Part shown: positions 1 to 7,214 of the stretch, one piece after another
Layout of the letters: every line of letters starts with the position of its first letter
How positions within the stretch are numbered: the stretch's first letter is position 1
Origin: Cytophagales bacterium
Lineage (GTDB): Bacteria > Bacteroidota > Bacteroidia > Cytophagales > UBA9547
Assembly: GCA_013298205.1 (NCBI GenBank)
Contig: JAAFJZ010000030.1
Location: forward strand, 1-8,195
Length of the DNA: 8,195 nt
Reading direction: 5' to 3'
The notes under the pieces: model-generated
The model's database searches: none
Told to the model about the DNA's origin: nothing
Seen by the model: the letters and a program-made list of their open reading frames with translations, nothing else
Made by a program: the position numbers and the translations under genes

Positions 1-19
1 TTTTGAAAAATAAGCCTTT

Positions 20-27
20 TAATTTTG
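20..27 (+). promoter_or_regulatory. Promoter -7 box (Bacteroidota type) for the DUF4386 gene
   Basis: The sequence TAATTTTG is an exact match to TAnnTTTG, the -7 element recognised by the Bacteroidota primary sigma factor. It would place transcription start in the low 30s and give a 5' leader of about 30 bases before the ATG at 65. A TTTG at 2-5 could act as the -33 element, but the 14-base gap is shorter than usual and the window edge prevents looking further. In such A+T-rich DNA a chance match is possible. Confidence 0.45.
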
Positions 28-64
28 CACTTTCAATCTATTAAACACACATAATAACAAAATC

Positions 65-775
65 ATGAAACCCAATACTATCAAAACCCATGCAAGAATC
101 GCAGGGCTTCTTTACCTTTTCCAAATTCCTCTTGGGGTATTTGGTATCATATATGTTAAGGAATCACTCTTCGCACAAGGAGATATGGTTGCAACTTGTA
201 ACAACATTTTGGCAAATGAATTCTTATTTCGACTTAGTATCGTAAGCTCTATTCTTTGCGCCTTAGTTACCATAGCCACGGCAGCATACCTATACAAAAT
301 ACTTCAGTTTGTCAATGAAAATCAAGCCAAATGGATCGTAATTTTCACTTTGGTTGTAGCTCCGATTTCTATGCTAAATGAGCTCAATAATTTAGCAGTT
401 TTGCTTTTATTAAAAACGAGCGATTTTTCAGCACAATTTTCAACCAAGCAAGTTGAGCTTATCATTTCTGCGCTTTTTAATTTAAGGGAATATGGTCTCC
501 ATATTATTGGCATCTTTTTTGGTCTTTGGTTGCTACCTATGGGATATTTGGTGATAAAATCTGGCTATATTCCAAAAGTGATAGGCGTTTTTCTGATTTT
601 TGCTTGTCTTGGCTATCTTATTGATTTTTTCACCTTCTTTTTATTTCCCGATTTTAAAATATCATGTAGCGAATACACTTGGCTTGGTGAAGTGATGATG
701 GTATTGTGGCTATGTATAAAAGGTATAGACGTAGAAAAATTTAAAAAATTAAGCGAAAGTCGCATCAAAATTTAA
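65..775 (+). CDS. DUF4386-family integral membrane protein
   Basis: This 236-residue protein is almost entirely hydrophobic and fits the DUF4386 family in length and layout. The family signature is at the N-terminus: an Ala-Arg-Ile-Ala-Gly-Leu-Leu-Tyr-Leu segment (residues 10-18) opening the first membrane helix, then a Gly-Asp near 39-40, an 'NNILANE' stretch (46-52) and 'LFRLSIV' (54-60). About six membrane helices can be placed, roughly at 11-31, 54-77, 89-117 (possibly two), 143-165, 170-195 and 204-219, with a short charged C-terminal tail. The ATG at 65 is the natural start because family similarity begins within ten residues. There is no clear Shine-Dalgarno sequence, which is normal in Bacteroidota. 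The family has no established biochemical function. The gene converges on the Crp/Fnr gene and overlaps it by 11 bp; a functional link is possible but only inferred from position. Confidence 0.85.
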   Translation: MKPNTIKTHARIAGLLYLFQIPLGVFGIIYVKESLFAQGDMVATCNNILANEFLFRLSIVSSILCALVTIATAAYLYKILQFVNENQAKWIVIFTLVVAPISMLNELNNLAVLLLLKTSDFSAQFSTKQVELIISALFNLREYGLHIIGIFFGLWLLPMGYLVIKSGYIPKVIGVFLIFACLGYLIDFFTFFLFPDFKISCSEYTWLGEVMMVLWLCIKGIDVEKFKKLSESRIKI

Positions 776-1349
776 GCTTTGCTGAAATTCTTTTCCTAAT
801 CCTGCTCAAAGATTCTGGAGTGACGCCAATGTAACTGGCTATTTGGTATTGCGGTATTCGTTGAAACAAATCTTGTCTCGATTTCAAAAGATTTTCATAC
901 CTTATGGTCGGGGTGTTTATGGCAAAAGCTTCTATTTTTTCTTGCTGCTCAGTAAACACCCTTTCCATCAATTTCCTTGAAACGGTTTCAAGATTGGGGA
1001 ATTTTTTATACAAATCCTCTCCTTTTTCACTATTTCCTACCAATAAAGTACAATCTATGCAACATTCTAAATAATGAGCAGATGGTTTATTGGGGTTGAT
1101 GTTGTGCAAAGAAACTACCCACTGCTCATCTACAAAAAAATCGGTGGTTTTTTCTTGCCCTTCTACCAAGAAATATTGCCTTACTACTCCATCTAAAACA
1201 AAGTAAACTTCAGAAGAGGTTTGCCCTTCATGTAATAAGGTAGTACCTTTCTTAAACACTTTCATTTGCATAGTTGCGTCTATTGCCGCAATTTCTTTTT
1301 CGGAAAGCGGCATAAAACTGGAAAAATAATTTAAGAGTTTGCTATTCAT
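765..1349 (-). CDS. Crp/Fnr-family transcriptional regulator
   Basis: The 194-residue product has the two-part Crp/Fnr design. An N-terminal cyclic-nucleotide-binding-like beta-roll covers about residues 15-115, including 'FKKGTTLLHEGQTSSEVYFVLDGVVRQYF' features (32-60). A long linking helix lies at about 117-143, and a short C-terminal helix-turn-helix at about 148-190 ends in a recognition helix, TPESLSRIRKRI (177-188). This ending is typical of the many Bacteroidota Crp-like regulators. The Gly-Glu and Arg-Ser/Thr-Ala residues that grip cAMP in E. coli CRP are not apparent in the equivalent region (about 70-100), so cAMP is unlikely to be the ligand; the true signal is unknown. An unusual cysteine cluster, C96-C97-x-x-C100, occupies the end of the beta-roll. 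The ATG is 4 bp past the stop of the macroglobulin gene on the same strand, with no room for a separate promoter in the gap, which suggests co-transcription. The 3' end overlaps the convergent DUF4386 gene. Targets may include either neighbour, but no operator was identified. Confidence 0.9.
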   Translation of the reverse strand: MNSKLLNYFSSFMPLSEKEIAAIDATMQMKVFKKGTTLLHEGQTSSEVYFVLDGVVRQYFLVEGQEKTTDFFVDEQWVVSLHNINPNKPSAHYLECCIDCTLLVGNSEKGEDLYKKFPNLETVSRKLMERVFTEQQEKIEAFAINTPTIRYENLLKSRQDLFQRIPQYQIASYIGVTPESLSRIRKRISAKLKF

Positions 1350-1353
1350 TTGC

Positions 1354-4300
1354 TTATTTCATCACTTGAATAAATTTTCCCTTTGTAGATGCATTTACTT
1401 GCCCCAAATACATATCTTCTACTGTAATAGCTGGCAAATAAAATCTACCTAAATAAGTAGCCGTGAGTTTTACTTTTATGGTTTTACTTGCGCCAGCACC
1501 CAATTTGAAGAATGAATAAATTCTGTCATCACGAATGTCTTGGTAATCTAAATTTTCGGTGCTTTCGCCTCCGCTTAGCCTTTCATTGTTAATTTCCCAA
1601 CCTGAAGGTATAATATGAGTAAGGGCTAAATTTTCGTATTTGCCTAGAAATCCTGTATTTTTCACCACAATTTCTGCTGTAATATCTTGACCTTGGGTCA
1701 TGCTTTCAGGATTTAGTTCTGCTCCTTTGCTATCGAAATAAGTTACGGTCAAACTAATATTTTCTGCGCTAGATTTTTCTTCACCTGCTCTAGGCATTCC
1801 TGTAATTTGGGTACGCAAAAACAAGGTGTTTTGAGAAGTATTTTTGATTTCTACGTTCTTGGCATCCATTTCTTTTTCATTAATTTCTATTTTTGAAAAT
1901 GGTTTTCCGCTTTTTATTTGTTTGTTGGCTTGTTTGGCTAGCGCATATTCAAAACTCAAATCGCCTTTGGCAGTGTATTTATTCATCCATTTTGAAATGG
2001 CTATTAATCCAAATGAAATTTCTTGTGTATTAAGGTAAACATTTGAGCCTAGAGTTTTTGCAACTTGATTGGCTACATCAAACGCTTTTTTGTCTTCATT
2101 GAGCGAAGTTAGTATTTCTAATATAAGGGCTTGGTTTCTAAACCCGCTATTGAAGTTTTCATCATTAAATTGCACTTGCTCCAAGCTGTAGTTTTGTTTT
2201 GCTATCATGGCGTTGGCTTGGCTTTTGTTTCCTGTAAGGGCATAAGTGCCTGCCAAAAGCAATTGTGGAAGTCTGTCTAATTTGTAATTTTCTTTCAATT
2301 GGTTCATGGCACTTATTTCTGCGGAGCCGTAAAGTGCCAAAACATACAATCTGTAGGCTTGCGTAAAAGCATTATTGTAGGAAGTGGGACCGCCCCATCT
2401 TATGGCTGCATCTTTTTGGAAACGCTTCCAATTTTTTAATAAATCATTGGGTACTTCATAGCCATTTTTCTTGGCTTCAATCAAGAAATGCCCCACATAA
2501 CTCGTACACCAATAATCGGCATAGCCTTCTCCTGGCCAAAAGCTAAAGCCTCCATCGCTAGTTTGGAATTTTGCCAAGCGACTTATGGCTGCAATCACAT
2601 TTATATTGATATTTTTTTCTTGGTCGGCATTTAAAACTTGTAAGTTTTTCAAAAATAATTGTGGAAATACGCTCGAAGTTGTTTGCTCAGCACAGCCATA
2701 AGGATAGTGAATCAAATACTTTAGTCGTTTGTCTAAACTAATAGGAGCAGATTTTGAAACTTCAACCACCGCAAAATTCGTTCCTTTTATTCCCACAGGA
2801 CTTAAATCTATTGTAGTCGTTTGACCAGCTGCAAGCATAATATCTTTGCTGGTCGTAATGGCAGGATTTGCATTGCGGATTTGAAGATTAACTTTTTCTG
2901 AAGTTGTATTGCCTTGTGCACTTGCCGTAAAATTTAGCTCTGCCAAACCTGTTGCATTGCCCACTTTGGCTGTGAAATAAATCGTTTTATCACCCTCAGC
3001 AGGAATAGAGACACTTGTATTCTGGTCTCCTATTATAGAAATCCCTCCTTTGATATTGATTTTCACTTGGGCATTTAGTGAATTTTTTTCTAAATTAAAT
3101 ACCGTTACAGGAATTTGAATTTCTTCTTCTGGCCCCAAAACCCTAGGCAAAGTAGATTGAATCATCAAATTACTTTTTACAGAAACGGTTTTTTCTGTAT
3201 TGCCATAAGCCGAACTTTGCCCTGCCACAACCATCACCCTTACCGAACCAATATAAGATGGGAGATTTATTTGATGGGAATTCGTTTCACCTTTGTCCAA
3301 CTGAAAAGGACCTAAATATTTTACTACTGGAATAAACCGTTTGAAACGATTGGCCTCTTTTGCATTCAAAGACATATCGCCACCGATGCTAAACAAGTTT
3401 TCAAATGTTCCCGAATAGGCTCCAATTACGTAATCGTACAAATCCCATGTAGAAATGCCCAGGGCTTCTTTGGCATAAAAATGTTTATACGGGCTAGGTG
3501 TGGCAAATTGCGTAATGTCAAGCAGACCTTCATCTACGATAGCCAAACTATAACTCATGCCTTTTTTGTCTTTTTCTGAAACTTTGATTTCAAAACTTTG
3601 CTCAGGTTTGAGTGTTTCAGGCATTTCGATTACAGGATTAAGCGCATTTTCTACATTTTCTACTTCTATCGGAATCGTGCCATACATACGAATGGGCATA
3701 TCGTTTACGGTTTGTCCATGTGGCTGCAATTGGTGTATAGAAATATAGACATTGGGAGTCATTTCATTTGTAGCTGTAAGTTCAATTTGGTTCATGCCTT
3801 TTTTTACCTCATGCCAAGTACTAGAAATTACTTTTGTAGAACTTTCTACCGTAAGCAAAACCCTACCTACATCGCTACCCGGTACATAAAGGGTGATTTT
3901 TTCATTCGTTTGGTATTTATCTTTATCTGATTTAAAAGATAGAATTTGATCGCCATTTTTATTTTTCTTTTCACCTTGTCTATCGCTTGGCCAGTCGAAA
4001 TAGACTATTTTTTCGCTTGTATGCCCACTTTTTAAGTCAGTAATTTTCACCATATACCTTCCCCAATTTGGGTAATTGATTTGTAGGTTTACAGAACCTT
4101 TGCCATTTGTGGTTTTGATGGTAGATGTGGAAATCAAGCTGCTATTTTCATTTTCCATTCTTTCCTCATTTTCATACGTGTCGTACCACCAACGCCATTC
4201 TATTTTATAAAAACTGCACTCAACTTGGGAATCTACTGGTTTGCCAGCTTGATCTAAAGTTACAAACTCAAACTTTTGCATTCTATCGGTTGCCAGCATT

Positions 4301-6912
4301 TCTCCCCTTCTTTGCAAGCCTTCGGGCTCTTTGATACCCACATAAGTAGAAAATGGAGAATAAGGCACAGTAGCTTGATAAGTACTAGCTACTCCACTTG
4401 GCTCAAATACTTTCACTCGAAAATTGCAGTTTACCATTCCGCTTGCATTTTCTATTTCTAGCGGTGTATCAAAACTCATATTGCCTTCATTATCCAAATT
4501 AGCAGTTTCTAGTTCTTTATAGCTATTGTCCATTTTGGTAGAAATAGGCCCAAATGAATATTCTTTAAAATCTTTAAAAGTTGTAGCGACTTGGCTAAAT
4601 CTATATTCTACTGTATTTTTCAAAAGCCCAGATTTCAATCCTGTAAGCCATTCGGAATGCATTTTGCAATTTATTTTCTGGTCTTGAGATAAGTAAGTTT
4701 CTTTGTCAAAATTCATCTTGATTCTCAAGCGATTGGGCATTACGGTTTCGATGCGTATGTTTTTCGTAAACGAAAGGCTTCCTACTTTTATAGTTGCCAG
4801 CCAATTTCCTGTAGGTGCTTGGGCATCAGTTTGTAAAGCAAAAAGATACATATCCATTTCTTTTTTCCCTTGTACAATTTGCTTTAAGACCTGACCTTGG
4901 GGATTGCTAAATTCACATACAATAGGATGCCCAAGGGGCAACGTCTTGAATCTATCTTCCAAAATAAAAGTAAGGTAAAGGCTATCACCAGGTCTCCAAA
5001 CGCCTCTTTCACCATAAATAAAACCCTTGATTCCTTTTTTGACTTCTGCACCCGATACGTCAAACGAAGTAAGCACCAATGAACTTTGGTTTTCGACTTT
5101 TAAATACGATCTGCTCTCATCTTTACTCGCCCAAATCAAAGCTAGGCTGTTCGTTTTTTCAAAGACTACTTTTCCTTCACTATCAGTAGTTTTGTTTGCA
5201 AAAAGTTGTTGTTGAAAATCGTATAGTTCAATATTTACATTTGAAAGCGGTTCTGTGGTTTTGATGTCGTTTGCCCAAACCATCAAATTACCTAAAGGAT
5301 CTTTTTTGGCTATCAAACCAATGTCTGAAACCATCACCAATTGCTCAATTTTGCTTCTATTATTTGAAAAATAGGCGGAATTGCAAGGATTTCCTTTCTC
5401 GTCATAATCGTAATCATCTCCATAATAACTCTCCTCATAGTCATAATCGTCATAATTGCTATTTTTTTCTAGCAATTCCTCCTGTGTATAATTGTATGCA
5501 GGAATGGCTGTAAGGTGTTCATCTCCCGAGCAAGGATAGGCAGAATATTTTTTATTATAACTCACTTCAACAGAATACAATGCGCCAGCTTCCATTTTGA
5601 CCCATTTAGAAAGGTCTATTGCATATTTTTTCCAAGATTTATAGCCTGCAATGGGGTCATTAGCTAAGGGAACAATGGCTATTGTTTCTATTCTTCCTAC
5701 ACGTGCAAGCTCGGAATAGCCGTATTCGGTTTTGTAATTATTAACTTGAAAAAACTGTTTTACATTGTTGGTAAATATTTTTCTGATTTTTACTTTCACA
5801 GCTTTTAACCCTACGCTTTCAAAAACATATTGATTATTTAAGCTTGTTGGCATAATATTTCCTTGTTTATAGACACGCAAAGCGGGTTTGATGTCTTCAA
5901 AACTTAATGCTTTTGAGAACGATTGGTTAAGATTTTTATTGGCAATATTTTTTACGCTTTTATTTATGGTTAAAGTTTTAACACCTATCGGGCGTTCGGG
6001 CAAATAAAGTTTTAATTTGTTTTTTTCGATTACAAACCTGTTCTCTGGCACATCTTGCAATACGACCAAACCCGCAAAATTTTGATTTTCGAGCAAAGGA
6101 TCTGAAAAAACAATTTCCACATGCATATCGCTATTGTCTTTTATTTTGGCAGAAATCACGGAGAAATCACCGAGACGAGGAATTTCAAAATCGGTTTCAA
6201 TATCTCTTTCTACACCAATAGGTTTACCAATGCAAGCTATTTTTATGCTTTGTTTTTCTTCTTTTCTTTCTATGCCTAAAATTTTGAAAACATGAGTTTG
6301 TGGCTCATGTGACCAAGTTATAGTTAGATTTTTGCCATTTTGGCTAGCAGAAACCATAGTTTCTACCTCTTCATTCTTACTAATATCTTGCGTGCTAATC
6401 GTACCAGACAAAACCACTTGGGTCAAACTTTTAGGATTGGGATAATCTAATTCTCCGATTTCCAAGCCAAAATCTTGTTTTAGTGTTTTGATATTAAAAT
6501 TGAATTCATCCAAATCGGAAGGCAAATCAATAAGTTTGCCTAAAAGAAATTTACATTCATAAGCCGTATTCGCTTTTAGATTTTGACTAGGCGTAAAAAC
6601 GATTTCGCTTTTAGATTTCCAAATCATTTTCCCATCTATAGAAGGAGAAAACTCAAAAAGTGTATTATCAATAGTTTGGTTCAAATCTTCCTGTTTGGCA
6701 AAATCTGCAACTAAGCGAATAGTAATCGGTTCGGCTACAGAAACCATTCCAGAAGTAAATTCTGAAATATATGGCAAAAACGCATTGCTATCAATCGCTT
6801 TTTTGGGTGCAAACCATAGCTTATATGCGCCAAAACCCGTTCCTGCAAGAACAACCGCAAAGGCAGAAAATTTAGCAATTTTAGATGAAAGAATGTTTTT
6901 TATAAAGCTCAT
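1354..6912 (-). CDS. Bacterial alpha-2-macroglobulin with thioester (periplasmic protease inhibitor)
   Basis: At 1852 residues this has the size and order of a bacterial alpha-2-macroglobulin, a protein thought to trap and covalently tether proteases that reach the periplasm. Residues 15-34 form one hydrophobic segment after a basic N-terminus. The first cysteine is C120, so there is no lipobox; it is probably an inner-membrane-anchored or secreted protein rather than a lipoprotein like E. coli YfhM. Approximate domains: N-terminal macroglobulin-like domains to 525; bMG3-like 530-630; MG2 from about 636, starting with RGVWRPGD (636-643); further MG domains to 980; bait-region domain about 988-1132, closing with VDEGLLD (1126-1132); A2M/MG8 domain about 1195-1290; thioester domain about 1396-1690; C-terminal bMG10 about 1665-1852 with DYQDIRDDRIY (1789-1799). 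The thioester is intact: YPYGCAEQTTS, with Cys1407 and Gln1410 forming the bond. DGGFSFWPG (1453-1461) is another conserved thioester-domain motif. An Asp/Tyr-rich tract at 487-505 lies between Cys461 and Cys510. No frameshift is seen. The usual partner pbpC is not adjacent; a Crp/Fnr gene follows 4 bp downstream. Domain edges are estimates. Confidence 0.95.
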   Translation of the reverse strand: MSFIKNILSSKIAKFSAFAVVLAGTGFGAYKLWFAPKKAIDSNAFLPYISEFTSGMVSVAEPITIRLVADFAKQEDLNQTIDNTLFEFSPSIDGKMIWKSKSEIVFTPSQNLKANTAYECKFLLGKLIDLPSDLDEFNFNIKTLKQDFGLEIGELDYPNPKSLTQVVLSGTISTQDISKNEEVETMVSASQNGKNLTITWSHEPQTHVFKILGIERKEEKQSIKIACIGKPIGVERDIETDFEIPRLGDFSVISAKIKDNSDMHVEIVFSDPLLENQNFAGLVVLQDVPENRFVIEKNKLKLYLPERPIGVKTLTINKSVKNIANKNLNQSFSKALSFEDIKPALRVYKQGNIMPTSLNNQYVFESVGLKAVKVKIRKIFTNNVKQFFQVNNYKTEYGYSELARVGRIETIAIVPLANDPIAGYKSWKKYAIDLSKWVKMEAGALYSVEVSYNKKYSAYPCSGDEHLTAIPAYNYTQEELLEKNSNYDDYDYEESYYGDDYDYDEKGNPCNSAYFSNNRSKIEQLVMVSDIGLIAKKDPLGNLMVWANDIKTTEPLSNVNIELYDFQQQLFANKTTDSEGKVVFEKTNSLALIWASKDESRSYLKVENQSSLVLTSFDVSGAEVKKGIKGFIYGERGVWRPGDSLYLTFILEDRFKTLPLGHPIVCEFSNPQGQVLKQIVQGKKEMDMYLFALQTDAQAPTGNWLATIKVGSLSFTKNIRIETVMPNRLRIKMNFDKETYLSQDQKINCKMHSEWLTGLKSGLLKNTVEYRFSQVATTFKDFKEYSFGPISTKMDNSYKELETANLDNEGNMSFDTPLEIENASGMVNCNFRVKVFEPSGVASTYQATVPYSPFSTYVGIKEPEGLQRRGEMLATDRMQKFEFVTLDQAGKPVDSQVECSFYKIEWRWWYDTYENEERMENENSSLISTSTIKTTNGKGSVNLQINYPNWGRYMVKITDLKSGHTSEKIVYFDWPSDRQGEKKNKNGDQILSFKSDKDKYQTNEKITLYVPGSDVGRVLLTVESSTKVISSTWHEVKKGMNQIELTATNEMTPNVYISIHQLQPHGQTVNDMPIRMYGTIPIEVENVENALNPVIEMPETLKPEQSFEIKVSEKDKKGMSYSLAIVDEGLLDITQFATPSPYKHFYAKEALGISTWDLYDYVIGAYSGTFENLFSIGGDMSLNAKEANRFKRFIPVVKYLGPFQLDKGETNSHQINLPSYIGSVRVMVVAGQSSAYGNTEKTVSVKSNLMIQSTLPRVLGPEEEIQIPVTVFNLEKNSLNAQVKINIKGGISIIGDQNTSVSIPAEGDKTIYFTAKVGNATGLAELNFTASAQGNTTSEKVNLQIRNANPAITTSKDIMLAAGQTTTIDLSPVGIKGTNFAVVEVSKSAPISLDKRLKYLIHYPYGCAEQTTSSVFPQLFLKNLQVLNADQEKNININVIAAISRLAKFQTSDGGFSFWPGEGYADYWCTSYVGHFLIEAKKNGYEVPNDLLKNWKRFQKDAAIRWGGPTSYNNAFTQAYRLYVLALYGSAEISAMNQLKENYKLDRLPQLLLAGTYALTGNKSQANAMIAKQNYSLEQVQFNDENFNSGFRNQALILEILTSLNEDKKAFDVANQVAKTLGSNVYLNTQEISFGLIAISKWMNKYTAKGDLSFEYALAKQANKQIKSGKPFSKIEINEKEMDAKNVEIKNTSQNTLFLRTQITGMPRAGEEKSSAENISLTVTYFDSKGAELNPESMTQGQDITAEIVVKNTGFLGKYENLALTHIIPSGWEINNERLSGGESTENLDYQDIRDDRIYSFFKLGAGASKTIKVKLTATYLGRFYLPAITVEDMYLGQVNASTKGKFIQVMK
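2683..2694 (-). other. Thioester motif CAEQ of the alpha-2-macroglobulin
   Basis: These four codons encode Cys-Ala-Glu-Gln (residues 1407-1410). In this family the cysteine sulphur and glutamine side chain form an internal thioester that reacts with a nearby lysine of an attacking protease after the bait region is cut. The required C, E and Q are all present; the variable second residue is Ala here, against Leu in E. coli YfhM and Gly in human alpha-2-macroglobulin. This makes the protein a candidate covalent trap rather than one of the thioester-less bacterial forms such as YfaS. Confidence 0.93.
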
Positions 6913-6934
6913 AACAAAGTATTTTTATAGTAAG

Positions 6935-6942
6935 CAAATGTA
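6935..6942 (-). promoter_or_regulatory. Promoter -7 box (Bacteroidota type) for the macroglobulin-Crp unit
   Basis: Read on the minus strand, this is TACATTTG, an exact match to the Bacteroidota TAnnTTTG element. It lies 22 bases before the ATG at 6912, giving a predicted leader of roughly 15-20 bases. No good TTTG or TTG was found at the expected distance further upstream, so the -33 element is weak or absent. It is the best placed match ahead of this gene and would serve the Crp/Fnr gene too if the two are co-transcribed. Confidence 0.45.
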
Positions 6943-7019
6943 GAGTCATATCTTGAAAATATAAGTTTTTTGGTTTAAATTCTTTTTTTGACCATTTCAA
7001 ATCTGATTATTTTATAGTT

Positions 7020-7036
7020 AAACTTTTTGAAAGTTT
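7020..7036. repeat. Intergenic inverted repeat AAACTTT-TTG-AAAGTTT
   Basis: Two perfect 7-base arms are separated by three bases. The repeat lies about 108 bp upstream of the macroglobulin start and about 180 bp past the SusD stop. It is not followed by a T-tract on the minus strand, so a terminator role is less likely than for its neighbours. It could be a protein-binding site or simply chance in A+T-rich DNA. Confidence 0.3.
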
Positions 7037-7070
7037 GATAAAAAAGCGAAATATTTGAATAGAAGCTGAA

Positions 7071-7095
7071 ATAAAAAATAAATTTCTGAAATTTA
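7071..7095 (-). terminator. Possible terminator: 17-bp palindrome followed by a T-tract
   Basis: Bases 7079-7095 form a perfect odd palindrome, TAAATTTCTGAAATTTA (8-base arms around one centre base). On the minus strand it runs directly into six T residues and then A-T-T-T, the layout of an intrinsic terminator for the SusD transcript, whose stop is about 120 bases upstream. The realistic hairpin has seven A-T pairs and a 3-base loop, so it would be weak. An operator role for the palindrome is an alternative. Confidence 0.35.
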
Positions 7096-7101
7096 AAAAA
7101 A

Positions 7102-7150
7102 TAAAAAAACTCATTTTAAGCATTAGAAATGAAAAAAATGCACTGCTTAA
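7102..7150 (-). terminator. Possible terminator for the SusD transcript
   Basis: On the minus strand, arms TTAAGCA (7150-7144) and TGCTTAA (7122-7116) can pair as a perfect 7-bp stem. A competing inner pairing, GCATT with AATGC (7141-7137 and 7124-7120), would give a longer bulged hairpin. A six-base spacer is followed by seven T residues, then A and more T. It lies about 65 bases past the SusD stop. The stem contains G-C pairs, unlike the neighbouring palindrome, but the loop is long and the T-tract slightly displaced. Confidence 0.35.
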
Positions 7151-7214
7151 CAAAGATTAATAAGTGAGATTTATTAAAGTTATAGGAATTATTTTATCAT
7201 TAATAAGATTTTAA

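Larger units (their letters stand above)
6913..7214. other. A+T-rich intergenic region between the SusD and macroglobulin genes
   Basis: This 302-bp gap separates the end of the SusD gene from the start of the macroglobulin gene, both on the minus strand. It is dominated by A and T runs and shows no plausible coding frame or tRNA/rRNA-like structure. Its visible contents, listed separately, are a promoter-like box close to the macroglobulin start, a 7-bp inverted repeat near its middle, and two palindrome-plus-T-tract arrangements facing the SusD transcript. The length and content suggest that the two genes are in separate transcription units. Confidence 0.7.

Noticed and set aside
768..790. 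Small AATTT/AAATT inverted repeat at the convergent gene ends as a bidirectional terminator
   Set aside because: The stem has only five A-T pairs and lies over both stop codons; it is too weak to call.
3598..3930. A 110-codon open frame on the plus strand, antisense to the macroglobulin gene
   Set aside because: The minus-strand frame clearly encodes conserved macroglobulin sequence over the same bases; the plus-strand product has no recognisable features and looks like a chance opening in A+T-rich DNA. The other short plus-strand frames between 1844 and 6943 are rejected for the same reason.
6695..6943. An 82-codon plus-strand open frame crossing the macroglobulin start and promoter region
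   Set aside because: It is antisense to the N-terminal coding part, has no recognisable domain, and its 3' end runs into the promoter area by chance; nothing supports it as a gene.
7157..7177. Inverted repeat TTAATAA / TTATTAA with a 7-base loop as a terminator
   Set aside because: The stem is made only of A-T pairs, the loop is long, and no continuous T-tract follows on the minus strand; better candidates lie further downstream.
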